A stretch of DNA of 64,000 nucleotides. Source: WLWS01 sp965243105 (GTDB lineage Bacteria > Pseudomonadota > Gammaproteobacteria > Eutrophobiales > Eutrophobiaceae). Shown piece after piece: positions 18,369 to 26,034 of the stretch. A program made the position numbers and the translations under genes. Every line of letters begins with the position of its first letter. The first letter of the stretch is position 1. The stretch spans positions 1,736,001-1,800,000 of the forward strand of contig CBDEUC010000003.1 in assembly GCA_965243105.1 (NCBI GenBank), read 5' to 3'. The notes beneath the pieces are model-generated. The model saw nothing but the letters and a program-made list of their open reading frames with translations. It searched no databases and had not been told where the DNA came from.

Positions 18369-19268
18369 ATGAAAATTGCATTACGACATTCTTTTTTCCT
18401 GTTACTGCTTGCTGGTAATGTCTTCGCTGTCGAGGGCATTGACGACATGAGCGGCCGGGAAATCATGGATGAAGTGTATTCTCGTCATGAGCAGTATCCC
18501 TACGTTTATGAAGAGCAGTCCATGGTGATGCGCGATCGTAACGGCAAGCGTGACACGCGCACTGCCCATCGTTACTCAAGAGTGGAGGAAGATGGTACCG
18601 CGAGATTCATGCTGATCTTTGATTACCCTGAAGAGATCGACGGCGTGGCAGTCCTGGCAACACGGGATCCTGAAGGCGTGATGAGAACGTTCATGTACCT
18701 GCCGGCGTTTGCCGAGCAAATGATCGAAAGCAAGGGCGACAGCTCCTACGGCAGTTTCCTTGGCACGGACTTTTCCGTTGAGAACATTGTCGGTGAAGAG
18801 CTGGATAACTACCACTACGAGAGAAAACAGGATCGCAATGTCGACGACGTGAAGTACTTCGTGATTGATGTATTCAGGACGGAATCCCATGTTGGTAGTG
18901 AGCCACCGGTGCGCAGGCATTTTGTACGCAAGGATAATCTCTTCATCAGCCTGACAGAGCACTATGACAACCATGGTCGCCTGCACAAGAAGCAGACCCA
19001 CCATGATCTCAAGGCAGTGGACGGGGATATGTGGCGCTCAAACATGATCCTCATGGAAGACTACAAGGAACAGCACCAGTCACTGCTGAAAGTGAACCGG
19101 CGCTTTTTCTCCCACGACTACGTGCCGGAAAATATGTTCAGTGAAGAATGGTTGTATGAAAACCATCCCTACGTGGAACCTGAGCCTGAAGAATCCATGG
19201 AAGAGATTGAACTTTCAACGGAGGAGCAGCTAAGCCAGGCCGCTGAAGAAGGAGCCCTTGCCCCATGA
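18369..19268 (+). CDS. Outer membrane lipoprotein-sorting-like (LolA/LppX fold) periplasmic protein
   Basis: About 299 residues from the ATG at 18369, which gives a clean signal peptide (KIALRHSFFLLLLAGNVFA); a TTG at 18354 overlapping the pqiC stop is possible. The REIMDEVYSRH start, the RDRNGKRDTRTAHRYSR strand and the FDYPEEIDGVAVLATRDPEGVMRTFMYLPAF block are typical of COG2834 proteins, a lipid-carrying LolA-like fold that often accompanies MMPL/RND exporters. Its end overlaps the RND gene by ATGA, so I infer that it passes a lipid to or from that protein. Confidence 0.85.
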   Translation: MKIALRHSFFLLLLAGNVFAVEGIDDMSGREIMDEVYSRHEQYPYVYEEQSMVMRDRNGKRDTRTAHRYSRVEEDGTARFMLIFDYPEEIDGVAVLATRDPEGVMRTFMYLPAFAEQMIESKGDSSYGSFLGTDFSVENIVGEELDNYHYERKQDRNVDDVKYFVIDVFRTESHVGSEPPVRRHFVRKDNLFISLTEHYDNHGRLHKKQTHHDLKAVDGDMWRSNMILMEDYKEQHQSLLKVNRRFFSHDYVPENMFSEEWLYENHPYVEPEPEESMEEIELSTEEQLSQAAEEGALAP

Positions 19269-21994
19269 TATTGAAACTCTTCATGCTGGGTTGCAACGAC
19301 AGGAAAGGGGTGTTCCTTGCCCTGACCCTGGTCACCTTCTTTTTTGCAGCAGGTCTTCCAAGGCTGCAGGTGGACACCGGTGTTGACAGCCTGATACCTG
19401 CCAATGATCCGGCACGGCTTGTGTACCAGCGTGTCTCGGGAGAGTTTGGCACAGACAACAAGACCATCATCTACATTCGCGATAATGATCTGTGGACACC
19501 GGAGCGACTGTCTCAAATTGAACAGTTACACGAGGCACTGGAGAAAACCCCATCCGTCACCCGCGTCGACAGTATCTACAGCCTGCATACCATTGAAGGT
19601 AATGACGGCAAGGTGGATTCGCGGCCGGTACTGAGCTCAGCGCCGAGAACCCAGGAAGAAGCGGATATCGCCAGGGACAATGCACTATCCAACCCGCTTT
19701 ACAAGGGCAACTTTTTCTCCGACGACGGTAACGTGACCGCCATGATCGTCGCGGTAGAAGATCTGCATGACGATCAAAACTTCAGTCGCGACATGTATGC
19801 GGCCATCGAGACCCTGCTGACAGAGTACCGCGATGACTTTCAACACATGGTGCAGGTCGGACCACCCCGCATAAACTCCGAGCTGAAAACCAGCCTCTAC
19901 GAGGACTTTATTTTTCTTGGCCCCATGTCAGCGCTGATCCTGGTATTGGCCATCCTGTTTTTCATGCGCAGCCTGCTGTCAGCGCTGATACCGCTGGTGA
20001 CCTCGGTGCTCACCATTATCTGGACATTCGGCCTTTTGGGCTGGCTTGGTATCCCCATCAACATCCTCAGCGCCATGCTGCCCTCGCTGATCATCGTTAT
20101 TGGTTCAACCGAGGACACGCACCTGATGGCTGCCTATTTTCGTGGGCTGGCGGCGGCCGAGAAAGAGCCAAGGAAAGAAGCCATTGAATACATGGCAAGC
20201 CACATCGGCCTGCCGCTGATACTCACCGTGCTTACTACTGCGCTGGGTTTTGCCTCCAACCTTCTCAGTGATATCGGCCTGATCCAGCATTTCTCCGTGG
20301 CCGCTACCTTTGCCATGATTGCCAATGGCATTGTCACCATCCTCGTGGTGCCCCTGATGCTGTCGCTGTTTGGTTCTGATGAAAGAAAGAAGGAAGAAGA
20401 GCTGGCCACCACACTCGGCCTGCCGGGCAAGATGGTAAAACTGTTTTGCTATTCAAAGGATCATTTTCCTGGTGCCATTCTTGCGGTCACTGCAGTGCTG
20501 TGTATTTTCTTTATCTACCAGGCATCAAAGCTTTATGTCACCAACGATCCGCTGTCCTACTTCCCCAGCGAAAGACCGCTTATCCAGGATACCCAGCGCA
20601 TACACCAGGATCTTGCCGGTATTAAGATATTTTTTATCACCCTTGAATCCAGCACAAAGAACACTTTCCTGCAGCCGAGGAACATTGCCAAGCTGGCAGA
20701 GATACAGGACTTCATGGACAAGCAGGGTGAGTTTGATCGCAGTATTTCCCTTGCCGACCACCTTTCATTTGTAAACCGGGAATTCCGTGGCGAGTATGCC
20801 GAGCTCAACCTGCCGGAAACACGGCAGCTGGTAGCGCAGTACCTGATGTTCTTTCATCGCAGCGATCTCGACAGCTACGTGAGCCACGACTACAGCAGGG
20901 CTAATATCGTTGTCAGGCACAACATCAGCGATTCACATACCCTGAACGGCTATATTGATGAATTGCAGGATGCGGTGACGCACATCGTCGGGCCGACCAT
21001 GAAGGTCAGCATTATAGGTGAGAACCTGATGGTGAACTCCGCCGCCGAGAACCTCATGGTGGCACAGGTAAAGGCACTGGCTATCCTGCTGGCGCTGATC
21101 TTTATCATCATGGCCTGCATGTTTACATCCATTAAGGGCGGCATCATTGCCCTCGTGCCCGCCATCATTCCCATTGCGCTGATGTTTGGCATCATGGGCT
21201 TTCTTGGTATCCCGCTTAACCCGGGCACTGCCATGGTGGCGGTGATTGCCATTGGTATCGCGGTGGATGGCACTATCCATTTGCTCGCGCGCTACAACGA
21301 GCTATGCCGCCGCACCTCCGATTACCGCCAGGCGGTGGACATCGCCGTGGCAGAAGAAGCGACACCGCTTATCGTTTCCAGCCTGGCCCTGTCACTGGGC
21401 TTTGGCATCCTGCTGTTTTCCAACTTTACCGTGGTCCAGCAATTTGGTGCACTGGCTGCAACGACGATGTTGTTCTCCATCTTTGCCAACCTGCTTATCA
21501 CACCGATTATCATGAGCAAGGTCAGGCTGGTGGGCCTGTACCAGATCCTCGCCATGAAGGTGGATCAGCAAATTCTCGAGTCCACGCCTCTGTTCAGGAA
21601 CATGACCAACTACCAGCGTAGAAAAGCCATCCTGATTTCCGAGCTGAACGAATTCAAGGAAGGCGAGCTGCTGGTTGAACAGGATACGCTAGGCAGGGAC
21701 ATGTACCTGATCCTTGACGGGCAGGCCGAGGTTATTCGACGCGACGACGGCGAGGAACGATCCCTGGCCACACTCAGCCCCGGTGCAGTGTTTGGTGAAA
21801 TTGGCTATATCAGGGAAGCAGAACGTACCGCCGACGTCAGGGCAAAGACCCCCATCTCAGCACTGAGATTTGACTACGAACGCATGCAGAACGACCTGAA
21901 GTTCTTCCCTAACATCGTTGCAAAGCTAAACTTCAATATCAGCTACATCCTCGGCGAACGCCTGGCTGATATGGTGGAAAAGAGTAAGCAGTAG
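19265..21994 (+). CDS. RND/MMPL-family exporter with C-terminal cyclic-nucleotide-binding domain
   Basis: 909 residues. Two RND halves each show a large periplasmic loop and a six-helix bundle (first bundle about 215-375, second about 600-750). Residues from about 765 to 900 form a Crp-like cNMP domain: DQQILESTPLFRNM, YLILDGQAEVIRRDDGEE, LSPGAVFGEIGYIREAERTADVRA. The phosphate-binding cassette has Gly-Glu-Ile but an Arg-Thr-Ala motif, consistent with ligand binding. Such MMPL-type proteins usually move lipids. The fusion suggests cytosolic cAMP, cGMP or another ligand gates transport. It closes the pqiABC-LolA-like unit. Confidence 0.88.
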   Translation: MILKLFMLGCNDRKGVFLALTLVTFFFAAGLPRLQVDTGVDSLIPANDPARLVYQRVSGEFGTDNKTIIYIRDNDLWTPERLSQIEQLHEALEKTPSVTRVDSIYSLHTIEGNDGKVDSRPVLSSAPRTQEEADIARDNALSNPLYKGNFFSDDGNVTAMIVAVEDLHDDQNFSRDMYAAIETLLTEYRDDFQHMVQVGPPRINSELKTSLYEDFIFLGPMSALILVLAILFFMRSLLSALIPLVTSVLTIIWTFGLLGWLGIPINILSAMLPSLIIVIGSTEDTHLMAAYFRGLAAAEKEPRKEAIEYMASHIGLPLILTVLTTALGFASNLLSDIGLIQHFSVAATFAMIANGIVTILVVPLMLSLFGSDERKKEEELATTLGLPGKMVKLFCYSKDHFPGAILAVTAVLCIFFIYQASKLYVTNDPLSYFPSERPLIQDTQRIHQDLAGIKIFFITLESSTKNTFLQPRNIAKLAEIQDFMDKQGEFDRSISLADHLSFVNREFRGEYAELNLPETRQLVAQYLMFFHRSDLDSYVSHDYSRANIVVRHNISDSHTLNGYIDELQDAVTHIVGPTMKVSIIGENLMVNSAAENLMVAQVKALAILLALIFIIMACMFTSIKGGIIALVPAIIPIALMFGIMGFLGIPLNPGTAMVAVIAIGIAVDGTIHLLARYNELCRRTSDYRQAVDIAVAEEATPLIVSSLALSLGFGILLFSNFTVVQQFGALAATTMLFSIFANLLITPIIMSKVRLVGLYQILAMKVDQQILESTPLFRNMTNYQRRKAILISELNEFKEGELLVEQDTLGRDMYLILDGQAEVIRRDDGEERSLATLSPGAVFGEIGYIREAERTADVRAKTPISALRFDYERMQNDLKFFPNIVAKLNFNISYILGERLADMVEKSKQ

Positions 21995-22053
21995 AAATGT
22001 TTTACTTCCTTACTTACTGCGTTAGCCGACAATATTCTCACTAATTTTACGAG

Positions 22054-22119
22054 CTAGTTCAGGTATTTATCCCAGAACTGTTTAATTTTCTGGCGCTTGC
22101 CGGGATCTGGCGTCGTCAT
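22054..22119 (-). pseudogene. Possible 5' stub of an integron integrase gene
   Basis: A minus-strand frame of 21 codons begins at ATG 22119 behind a strong GGAGG and stops at TAG 22054. The sequence, with Lys-Gln-Phe-Trp-Asp-Lys-Tyr-Leu near its end, resembles the start of one group of environmental integron integrases (tyrosine recombinases). It lies divergent from the cassette-like genes, as intI does. The rest of the gene is missing. The match is short, so the assignment leans on context; it could instead be an unrelated small peptide. Confidence 0.35.
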
Positions 22120-22252
22120 AGGTAAACCTCCGTATTTATTTACACTTCTGTCCCTGAAGTCTAAAGTTAGAATGATACAACCAAGAGGCGATTAGGATAA
22201 CCACCCGGCAATCCGCAGCCAAGGATAATTATCATGCATATTTGAATATATG

Positions 22253-22301
22253 GATTCTTCTATAACCAATAGAGAAGAATCTACATAATATAATGTTAGG
22301 C
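22253..22301 (+). other. Putative attI/cassette junction with GTTAGGC core site
   Basis: A GTTAGGC box at 22295-22301 matches the integron core consensus GTTRRRY and is followed, as at cassette starts, by a short leader, AAGGAG and an ATG at 22321. Just upstream, a perfect 9-bp inverted repeat (22253-22261 with 22273-22281) forms a hairpin. The 175 bp between the integrase-like stub and this box would be attI and the cassette promoter. A second GTTAGAA box lies near 22163. Confidence 0.4.
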
Positions 22302-22320
22302 GCGAAAAGGAGATATAGAA

Positions 22321-22671
22321 ATGGATATTGAAAACATAGACAAAGAAACAGATAAGTTTTGCGGTAAGCTACTGACTGAAATTGCGGATATTGATCCTCG
22401 ACTATCGAAGAGCGTTACAAAGAAAGTATCAACATGCGCGGCTTTTCGAAATGACAAAAAGTTGCGAAAGGCAGCTAAAGTAGCTGTATTTTATAAAGAA
22501 CATCCAGATCTGTACGAAGAAGCTGCAAAAAAGCTTCGGCTTCTCCCAGAGTTTGTTTCTCCTCTTTCCAACCCAAAAATTTCAACATTTTACGAAAACA
22601 TCTACAAAATGTTTTCGAATGAGCCTGTGTCCGGATCTGTGGAATCAAAATATGAGAATCAAAATTGGTGA
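22321..22671 (+). CDS. Hypothetical protein in cassette-like island
   Basis: 116 residues, charged and helical, no signal peptide or membrane segment; I recognise no family. It has a good RBS (AAGGAG, 8 bp spacing) 6 bp after the GTTAGGC core site, exactly where the gene of a first integron cassette would begin. Base composition is clearly more AT-rich than in the flanking pqi and gltBD genes, which supports foreign origin. The 111 bp after it contain a half-site resembling the left arm of an attC (near 22709-22730) but no full attC could be drawn. Confidence 0.6.
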   Translation: MDIENIDKETDKFCGKLLTEIADIDPRLSKSVTKKVSTCAAFRNDKKLRKAAKVAVFYKEHPDLYEEAAKKLRLLPEFVSPLSNPKISTFYENIYKMFSNEPVSGSVESKYENQNW

Positions 22672-22782
22672 AATTGCGCTTTACAAGATACTCAAAGTGA
22701 CCGCTTATAACGGCGCTTGAGAGCAGACGATAGGTTCTAAGGCACGTATGCTAACTAGTACAAATAAAGGAGGAGACTACAT

Positions 22783-23259
22783 ATGACTGAAGCAAAAATT
22801 GAAATAAAGATTGGAGCAGTACATTTTTCAGGAGAAGGACAAGAAGAATGGTTAACCCAGCAATTAGATAAAATTCTTGGGAAGGCGGAGGAATTAGTTA
22901 AACTGGCGCCTCCACAACAAGTGATGGCCCCACAAAACCCGCAAACACAACACCAGCCAGCGGACTTTTCTGATACCACTGATATTGCCAATCAAACGTT
23001 AGCAACATTCTTGAAGTCAAAAAACGCGACGAAAGCACAAGTCGATAAGTTTTTGGCTACAGCTATTTGGGTAGAAGCAAAAGAAAAAAAGAACCGATTA
23101 AAAACATCCGATATAGGGAGTGCACTTAGTAAGGCCAATCAAACGAAACTAAACAATCCCTCTGATAAATTAAATCAAAATGTAAGTAAAGGATTTTGTG
23201 AAAAAGAAGGAAGTGAGTTCTTTGTAACACAAGAGGGGAGAGACCATATGAGCGTCTAA
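22783..23259 (+). CDS. Hypothetical protein with C-terminal winged-helix-like region
   Basis: 158 residues. A short beta-rich start (AKIEIKIGAVHFSGEGQEEWL) with a Leu-rich helix is followed by a Gln/Pro-rich linker (about 45-65) and a C-terminal region (ATKAQVDKFLATAIWVEAK... SDKLNQNVSKGFCEKEGSEFFVTQEGRDHM) that looks like a winged helix with a terminal wing. I recall this two-part architecture in widespread uncharacterised bacterial and archaeal proteins, without a known role. The RBS AAAGGAGGAG is very strong. The next gene starts 75 bp downstream with no attC between, so the two are likely one cassette. Confidence 0.6.
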   Translation: MTEAKIEIKIGAVHFSGEGQEEWLTQQLDKILGKAEELVKLAPPQQVMAPQNPQTQHQPADFSDTTDIANQTLATFLKSKNATKAQVDKFLATAIWVEAKEKKNRLKTSDIGSALSKANQTKLNNPSDKLNQNVSKGFCEKEGSEFFVTQEGRDHMSV

Positions 23260-23334
23260 ATTGGAAGTTAAACTGATAAAAAATCGAAATATTTAACTGT
23301 TCGAATATTTGTCAATAAATAGCACGCCGTCAAT

Positions 23335-24075
23335 ATGAAAGTAGAACATTTTTCAAATTCAGCCTTACTTACTGACAAAAAAGAACTCGAAAAAATAGAA
23401 TATTTAGCATTCTATTTTTCAGAGAATAAGGCGCAACATGAATTTACCGTGCCTGACATGTGTTCAATTCTAGTTGGACTCGGCTTTGCTCGCCCGAATG
23501 CAACTAGGCTCAAAGCCAAAATACAGAAATCTAAATCTTTTGTAAAAGGAAGTAAAAAGGATCTATTTAGATTATCCGTAAAGCGATGTAATGAACTAAG
23601 AGTAGAGATGCCAGATCTTTCAGAGAACGAAGAAATTGCGTCGGATGACTCACTGTTACCTGAAATATTGTTTAAAGAGGCCAGAAGAAATTACTTGTTA
23701 AAAGTAGCACAACAAATTAACGCATCATACGAAAACAACCTTTTCGATGCTTGTGCATTAATGATGCGTAGATTGTTAGAGATTCTTTTGGTTCACTGCT
23801 TTGAAGAAAAGGGGATAGAAGATCAAATAAAAGATGCTGATGGCAATTATCAGAATCTTAAAACGCTAATAAATAAAGCTAAATCTAACGCAGAAATTAA
23901 TTTATCCAATGATGCAAAAAAGGACATAGATAATTATAGAGAATTAGGCAATTTATCCGCTCATAGAGTCAAATACAATTGTCGAAGAGACGACATTAGA
24001 CTTTTGAGAATAGGTTACAGAGCTATTGTGGAAGAACTTTTGTATGCAGCGCGCCTCGTTAAAGAGAAAAACTAA
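23335..24075 (+). CDS. DUF4145/HEPN-like domain protein, cassette-borne
   Basis: 246 residues. The N-terminal 75 residues resemble a winged helix (IEYLAFYFSENKAQHEFTVPDMCSILVGLGFARPNATRL). The C-terminal half has ACALMMRRLLEILLVHCFEEKG, LKTLINKA and DNYRELGNLSAHRV, the pattern of DUF4145-type domains, which belong with the all-helical HEPN group often met in defence and toxin-antitoxin loci. The stop codon TAA (24073-24075) lies inside the left R box of the attC, as is normal for cassette genes. AT-rich composition matches the preceding gene. Confidence 0.65.
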   Translation: MKVEHFSNSALLTDKKELEKIEYLAFYFSENKAQHEFTVPDMCSILVGLGFARPNATRLKAKIQKSKSFVKGSKKDLFRLSVKRCNELRVEMPDLSENEEIASDDSLLPEILFKEARRNYLLKVAQQINASYENNLFDACALMMRRLLEILLVHCFEEKGIEDQIKDADGNYQNLKTLINKAKSNAEINLSNDAKKDIDNYRELGNLSAHRVKYNCRRDDIRLLRIGYRAIVEELLYAARLVKEKN

Positions 24076-24132
24076 CAAGTAGCTCCAGCATCACGCGCTA
24101 AAAGCGCGCTCGTCTGAGCCAAGACGTTGACT
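24070..24132 (+). other. attC: attC recombination site
   Basis: A 63-bp attC-type hairpin. Left R box AACTAAC 24070-24076; left L box gctcCag 24082-24088; central stem cgcgct (24094-24099) with agcgcg (24103-24108) around an AAA loop; right L box ctgagc 24114-24119; right R box GTTGACT 24126-24132. The L boxes pair with one unpaired C on the left strand, the extrahelical base expected of attC. The right R box deviates from GTTRRRY at position 6, so activity may be reduced. Confidence 0.7.
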
Positions 24133-24134
24133 AA

Positions 24135-25478
24135 TCAAATAAGAGCGCGATATAAAATTGAAGGATGGACTAAGGTGTGTAAAGGTTTCGAAAGTTGTGT
24201 TACTTGAATTATTCCTTGATGAACTACCTTGTCTTTTAGTGCTATTGAAGCTAAGTGATCCAAATAAACTCTTTTCACTTTTGATTTGAAGCCGGTTCTA
24301 GAACTCTTATTATCCTGGCTTGTAGATAGCATCCAAGCCTGATTCAAACGATTATCTAGTGCTTGCTGAAAATTTCGTTCCCAATATGCCCGTGGTGTGT
24401 TTTTATTTAAAAAACGATCATTATTCATTTCGATCAGTGAATCTGCTAGCAATTCAGCAGCAAAAGCCGCAGTTGTCATTCCCTGTCCGTACACAGGATT
24501 GAACCGAGCCACTGCATCACCGACTATAATTAATCCCTGAGGCCAATCAGGCATATCTCCATAGCGATATCTTGTATTTGCCTTTATAGAATAGGAACTT
24601 ACTTGAGTGATTGGGTTAGCATGCTTGAGTAATCTAAATACTTCAGGCGTACGCACATGAGCGGCGTACTTTAGTAGCTCAGAGTAATCACCACCAGGGA
24701 TATTGCCATCGCCATCTACAAGAGTGATGACCCAATCACCCTTTTCGACTTGCATCGCCAAAGTAGCGTGAGGATCTTTACCTTGAATTCGTTGAACAAA
24801 AATCATCTTGTAGCCAGGATCAAAACTAGCACTGAGCGTCGCTCGAAAACTAGAGTAGCTTATTTTTGTTGGAACTATTGATACGTTTGGTAATGCAAAA
24901 TCACCCTTGCTTAAGAATTCTCGCCCTAAACCCCGAACGCCCGTAGCATCAATCACAAGGTCTGTGCGAAGCTCTGTTTCTTTATTAGAGTTCTTTACAA
25001 CAACGGATTTAATACGGTTGAGTTTTTTGTCAAATACAATATCACTGACCCTAGTTCCATACTCGACATTTACATTCTCAAAGCACTTTAGAAGTTCTTC
25101 TAATGAGTTGTTAATATATGTGCGTGACGCTGAATATATTTTATGTTCTGATGGGTACCTCATAAACTCTCCCATCGGGGTGTGCCATACAGTGTCTGCA
25201 GATAAATCGATTATAGGTAAATTATTTTTATATCGTTCCCGATATTCGGGAAATATTCTTTCTACTATGCGCTGGCCTGATTCAAAGAATATGTGTCCAT
25301 GTGGAGCTTGAGGTAGTTCGATGCCAGACTGAGATGGAGGACTGCGCTTTTCTATAACACTTACGTTACGAAAATGCTTTGAAGCAACTCCGGCTGTCAG
25401 CATACCAGCTATGCCAGCGCCGAGAACTACACACTTTTCAGAAGCGATGGCCAAGGTGAGTTTGCAATCCATTTGCAT
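24135..25478 (-). CDS. FAD-dependent monooxygenase/oxidoreductase
   Basis: 447 residues. The dinucleotide motif VVLGAGIAGMLTAGVAS (17-33), a DLVIDATG strand (about 172-179) and the second FAD motif GLIIVGDAVARFNPVYGQGMTTAAF place it with class A flavin monooxygenases and related epoxidases; the substrate is unknown. Its stop lies 3 bp outside the attC and it faces the cassette genes. It shares their AT-rich composition, so it may have arrived with the island, but no attC follows it in its own orientation. No RBS is obvious before ATG 25478. Confidence 0.8.
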   Translation of the reverse strand: MQMDCKLTLAIASEKCVVLGAGIAGMLTAGVASKHFRNVSVIEKRSPPSQSGIELPQAPHGHIFFESGQRIVERIFPEYRERYKNNLPIIDLSADTVWHTPMGEFMRYPSEHKIYSASRTYINNSLEELLKCFENVNVEYGTRVSDIVFDKKLNRIKSVVVKNSNKETELRTDLVIDATGVRGLGREFLSKGDFALPNVSIVPTKISYSSFRATLSASFDPGYKMIFVQRIQGKDPHATLAMQVEKGDWVITLVDGDGNIPGGDYSELLKYAAHVRTPEVFRLLKHANPITQVSSYSIKANTRYRYGDMPDWPQGLIIVGDAVARFNPVYGQGMTTAAFAAELLADSLIEMNNDRFLNKNTPRAYWERNFQQALDNRLNQAWMLSTSQDNKSSRTGFKSKVKRVYLDHLASIALKDKVVHQGIIQVTQLSKPLHTLVHPSILYRALI

Positions 25479-25635
25479 GAGTCATGTTTTAATTATTTCA
25501 CTAATAAACATGGTTTCAAGAAAATTCTATCTTATTGATATTTAATAAAATAATTGTAACTCATTTTCGGTAAGTTCCACTTTGAAGGAGAGATGTTAGA
25601 AAGTTGAAGATAGTTTTTAGCTGTAAGATAAAGGT

Positions 25636-25641
25636 TATAAT
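25636..25641 (+). promoter_or_regulatory. -10 element upstream of the rhodanese gene
   Basis: A perfect TATAAT lies 28 bp before the ATG at 25669, in an AT-rich 190-bp gap between the island and the rhodanese gene. The hexamer 17 bp upstream (GTTTTT) is a poor -35. The rest of the gap shows nothing else. Confidence 0.45.
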
Positions 25642-25668
25642 GCCTCTTATTTGTATAGGAGTGTGTAA

Positions 25669-26019
25669 ATGAAGAGTGCGGCCGAACTTGTGGCTGAGGC
25701 AAAGGCAAGAGGTAGCTGCCTGGATGCGGAGCAGAGCGCTGCTCAATTGCAAAATTCAGACGTATTGCTGCTGGATATACGTGAACCGGCAGAGTGTGCC
25801 AATGGCATGATTGATGGTGCGGTGAACCTTCCCCGCGGCCTGCTGGAATTTCGAATCGCTGAAGTGTGTGAGGATAAGGAAAAAGAGATCCTCATCCATT
25901 GCGCAGGCGGTGGTCGCGCGGCGCTCGCCAGCGATTCATTAAAGAGTATGGGTTACACCAACGTACATATTGTCGATGCCATGTTCCCCGATCTTTTTGC
26001 TGCTTGCGGAGCAAGCTAG
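25669..26019 (+). CDS. Rhodanese-like domain protein
   Basis: 116 residues, one rhodanese domain. LLLDIREPAECANGMIDGAVNLPRG is the CH2A region and the active-site loop CAGGGR (78-83) provides the persulfide-forming Cys78. Single-domain rhodaneses move sulfur between thiols, cyanide or partner enzymes in the cytoplasm. AGGAG precedes the ATG. The M48 protease gene follows closely, but no functional link is evident. Confidence 0.88.
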   Translation: MKSAAELVAEAKARGSCLDAEQSAAQLQNSDVLLLDIREPAECANGMIDGAVNLPRGLLEFRIAEVCEDKEKEILIHCAGGGRAALASDSLKSMGYTNVHIVDAMFPDLFAACGAS

Positions 26020-26034
26020 TTTTTGGAATTAATA

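Noticed and set aside
22671..22782. A second attC between the first two cassette-like genes
   Set aside because: The stretch near 22709-22730 resembles the left half of an attC, but no complementary right half or GTTRRRY box could be placed.
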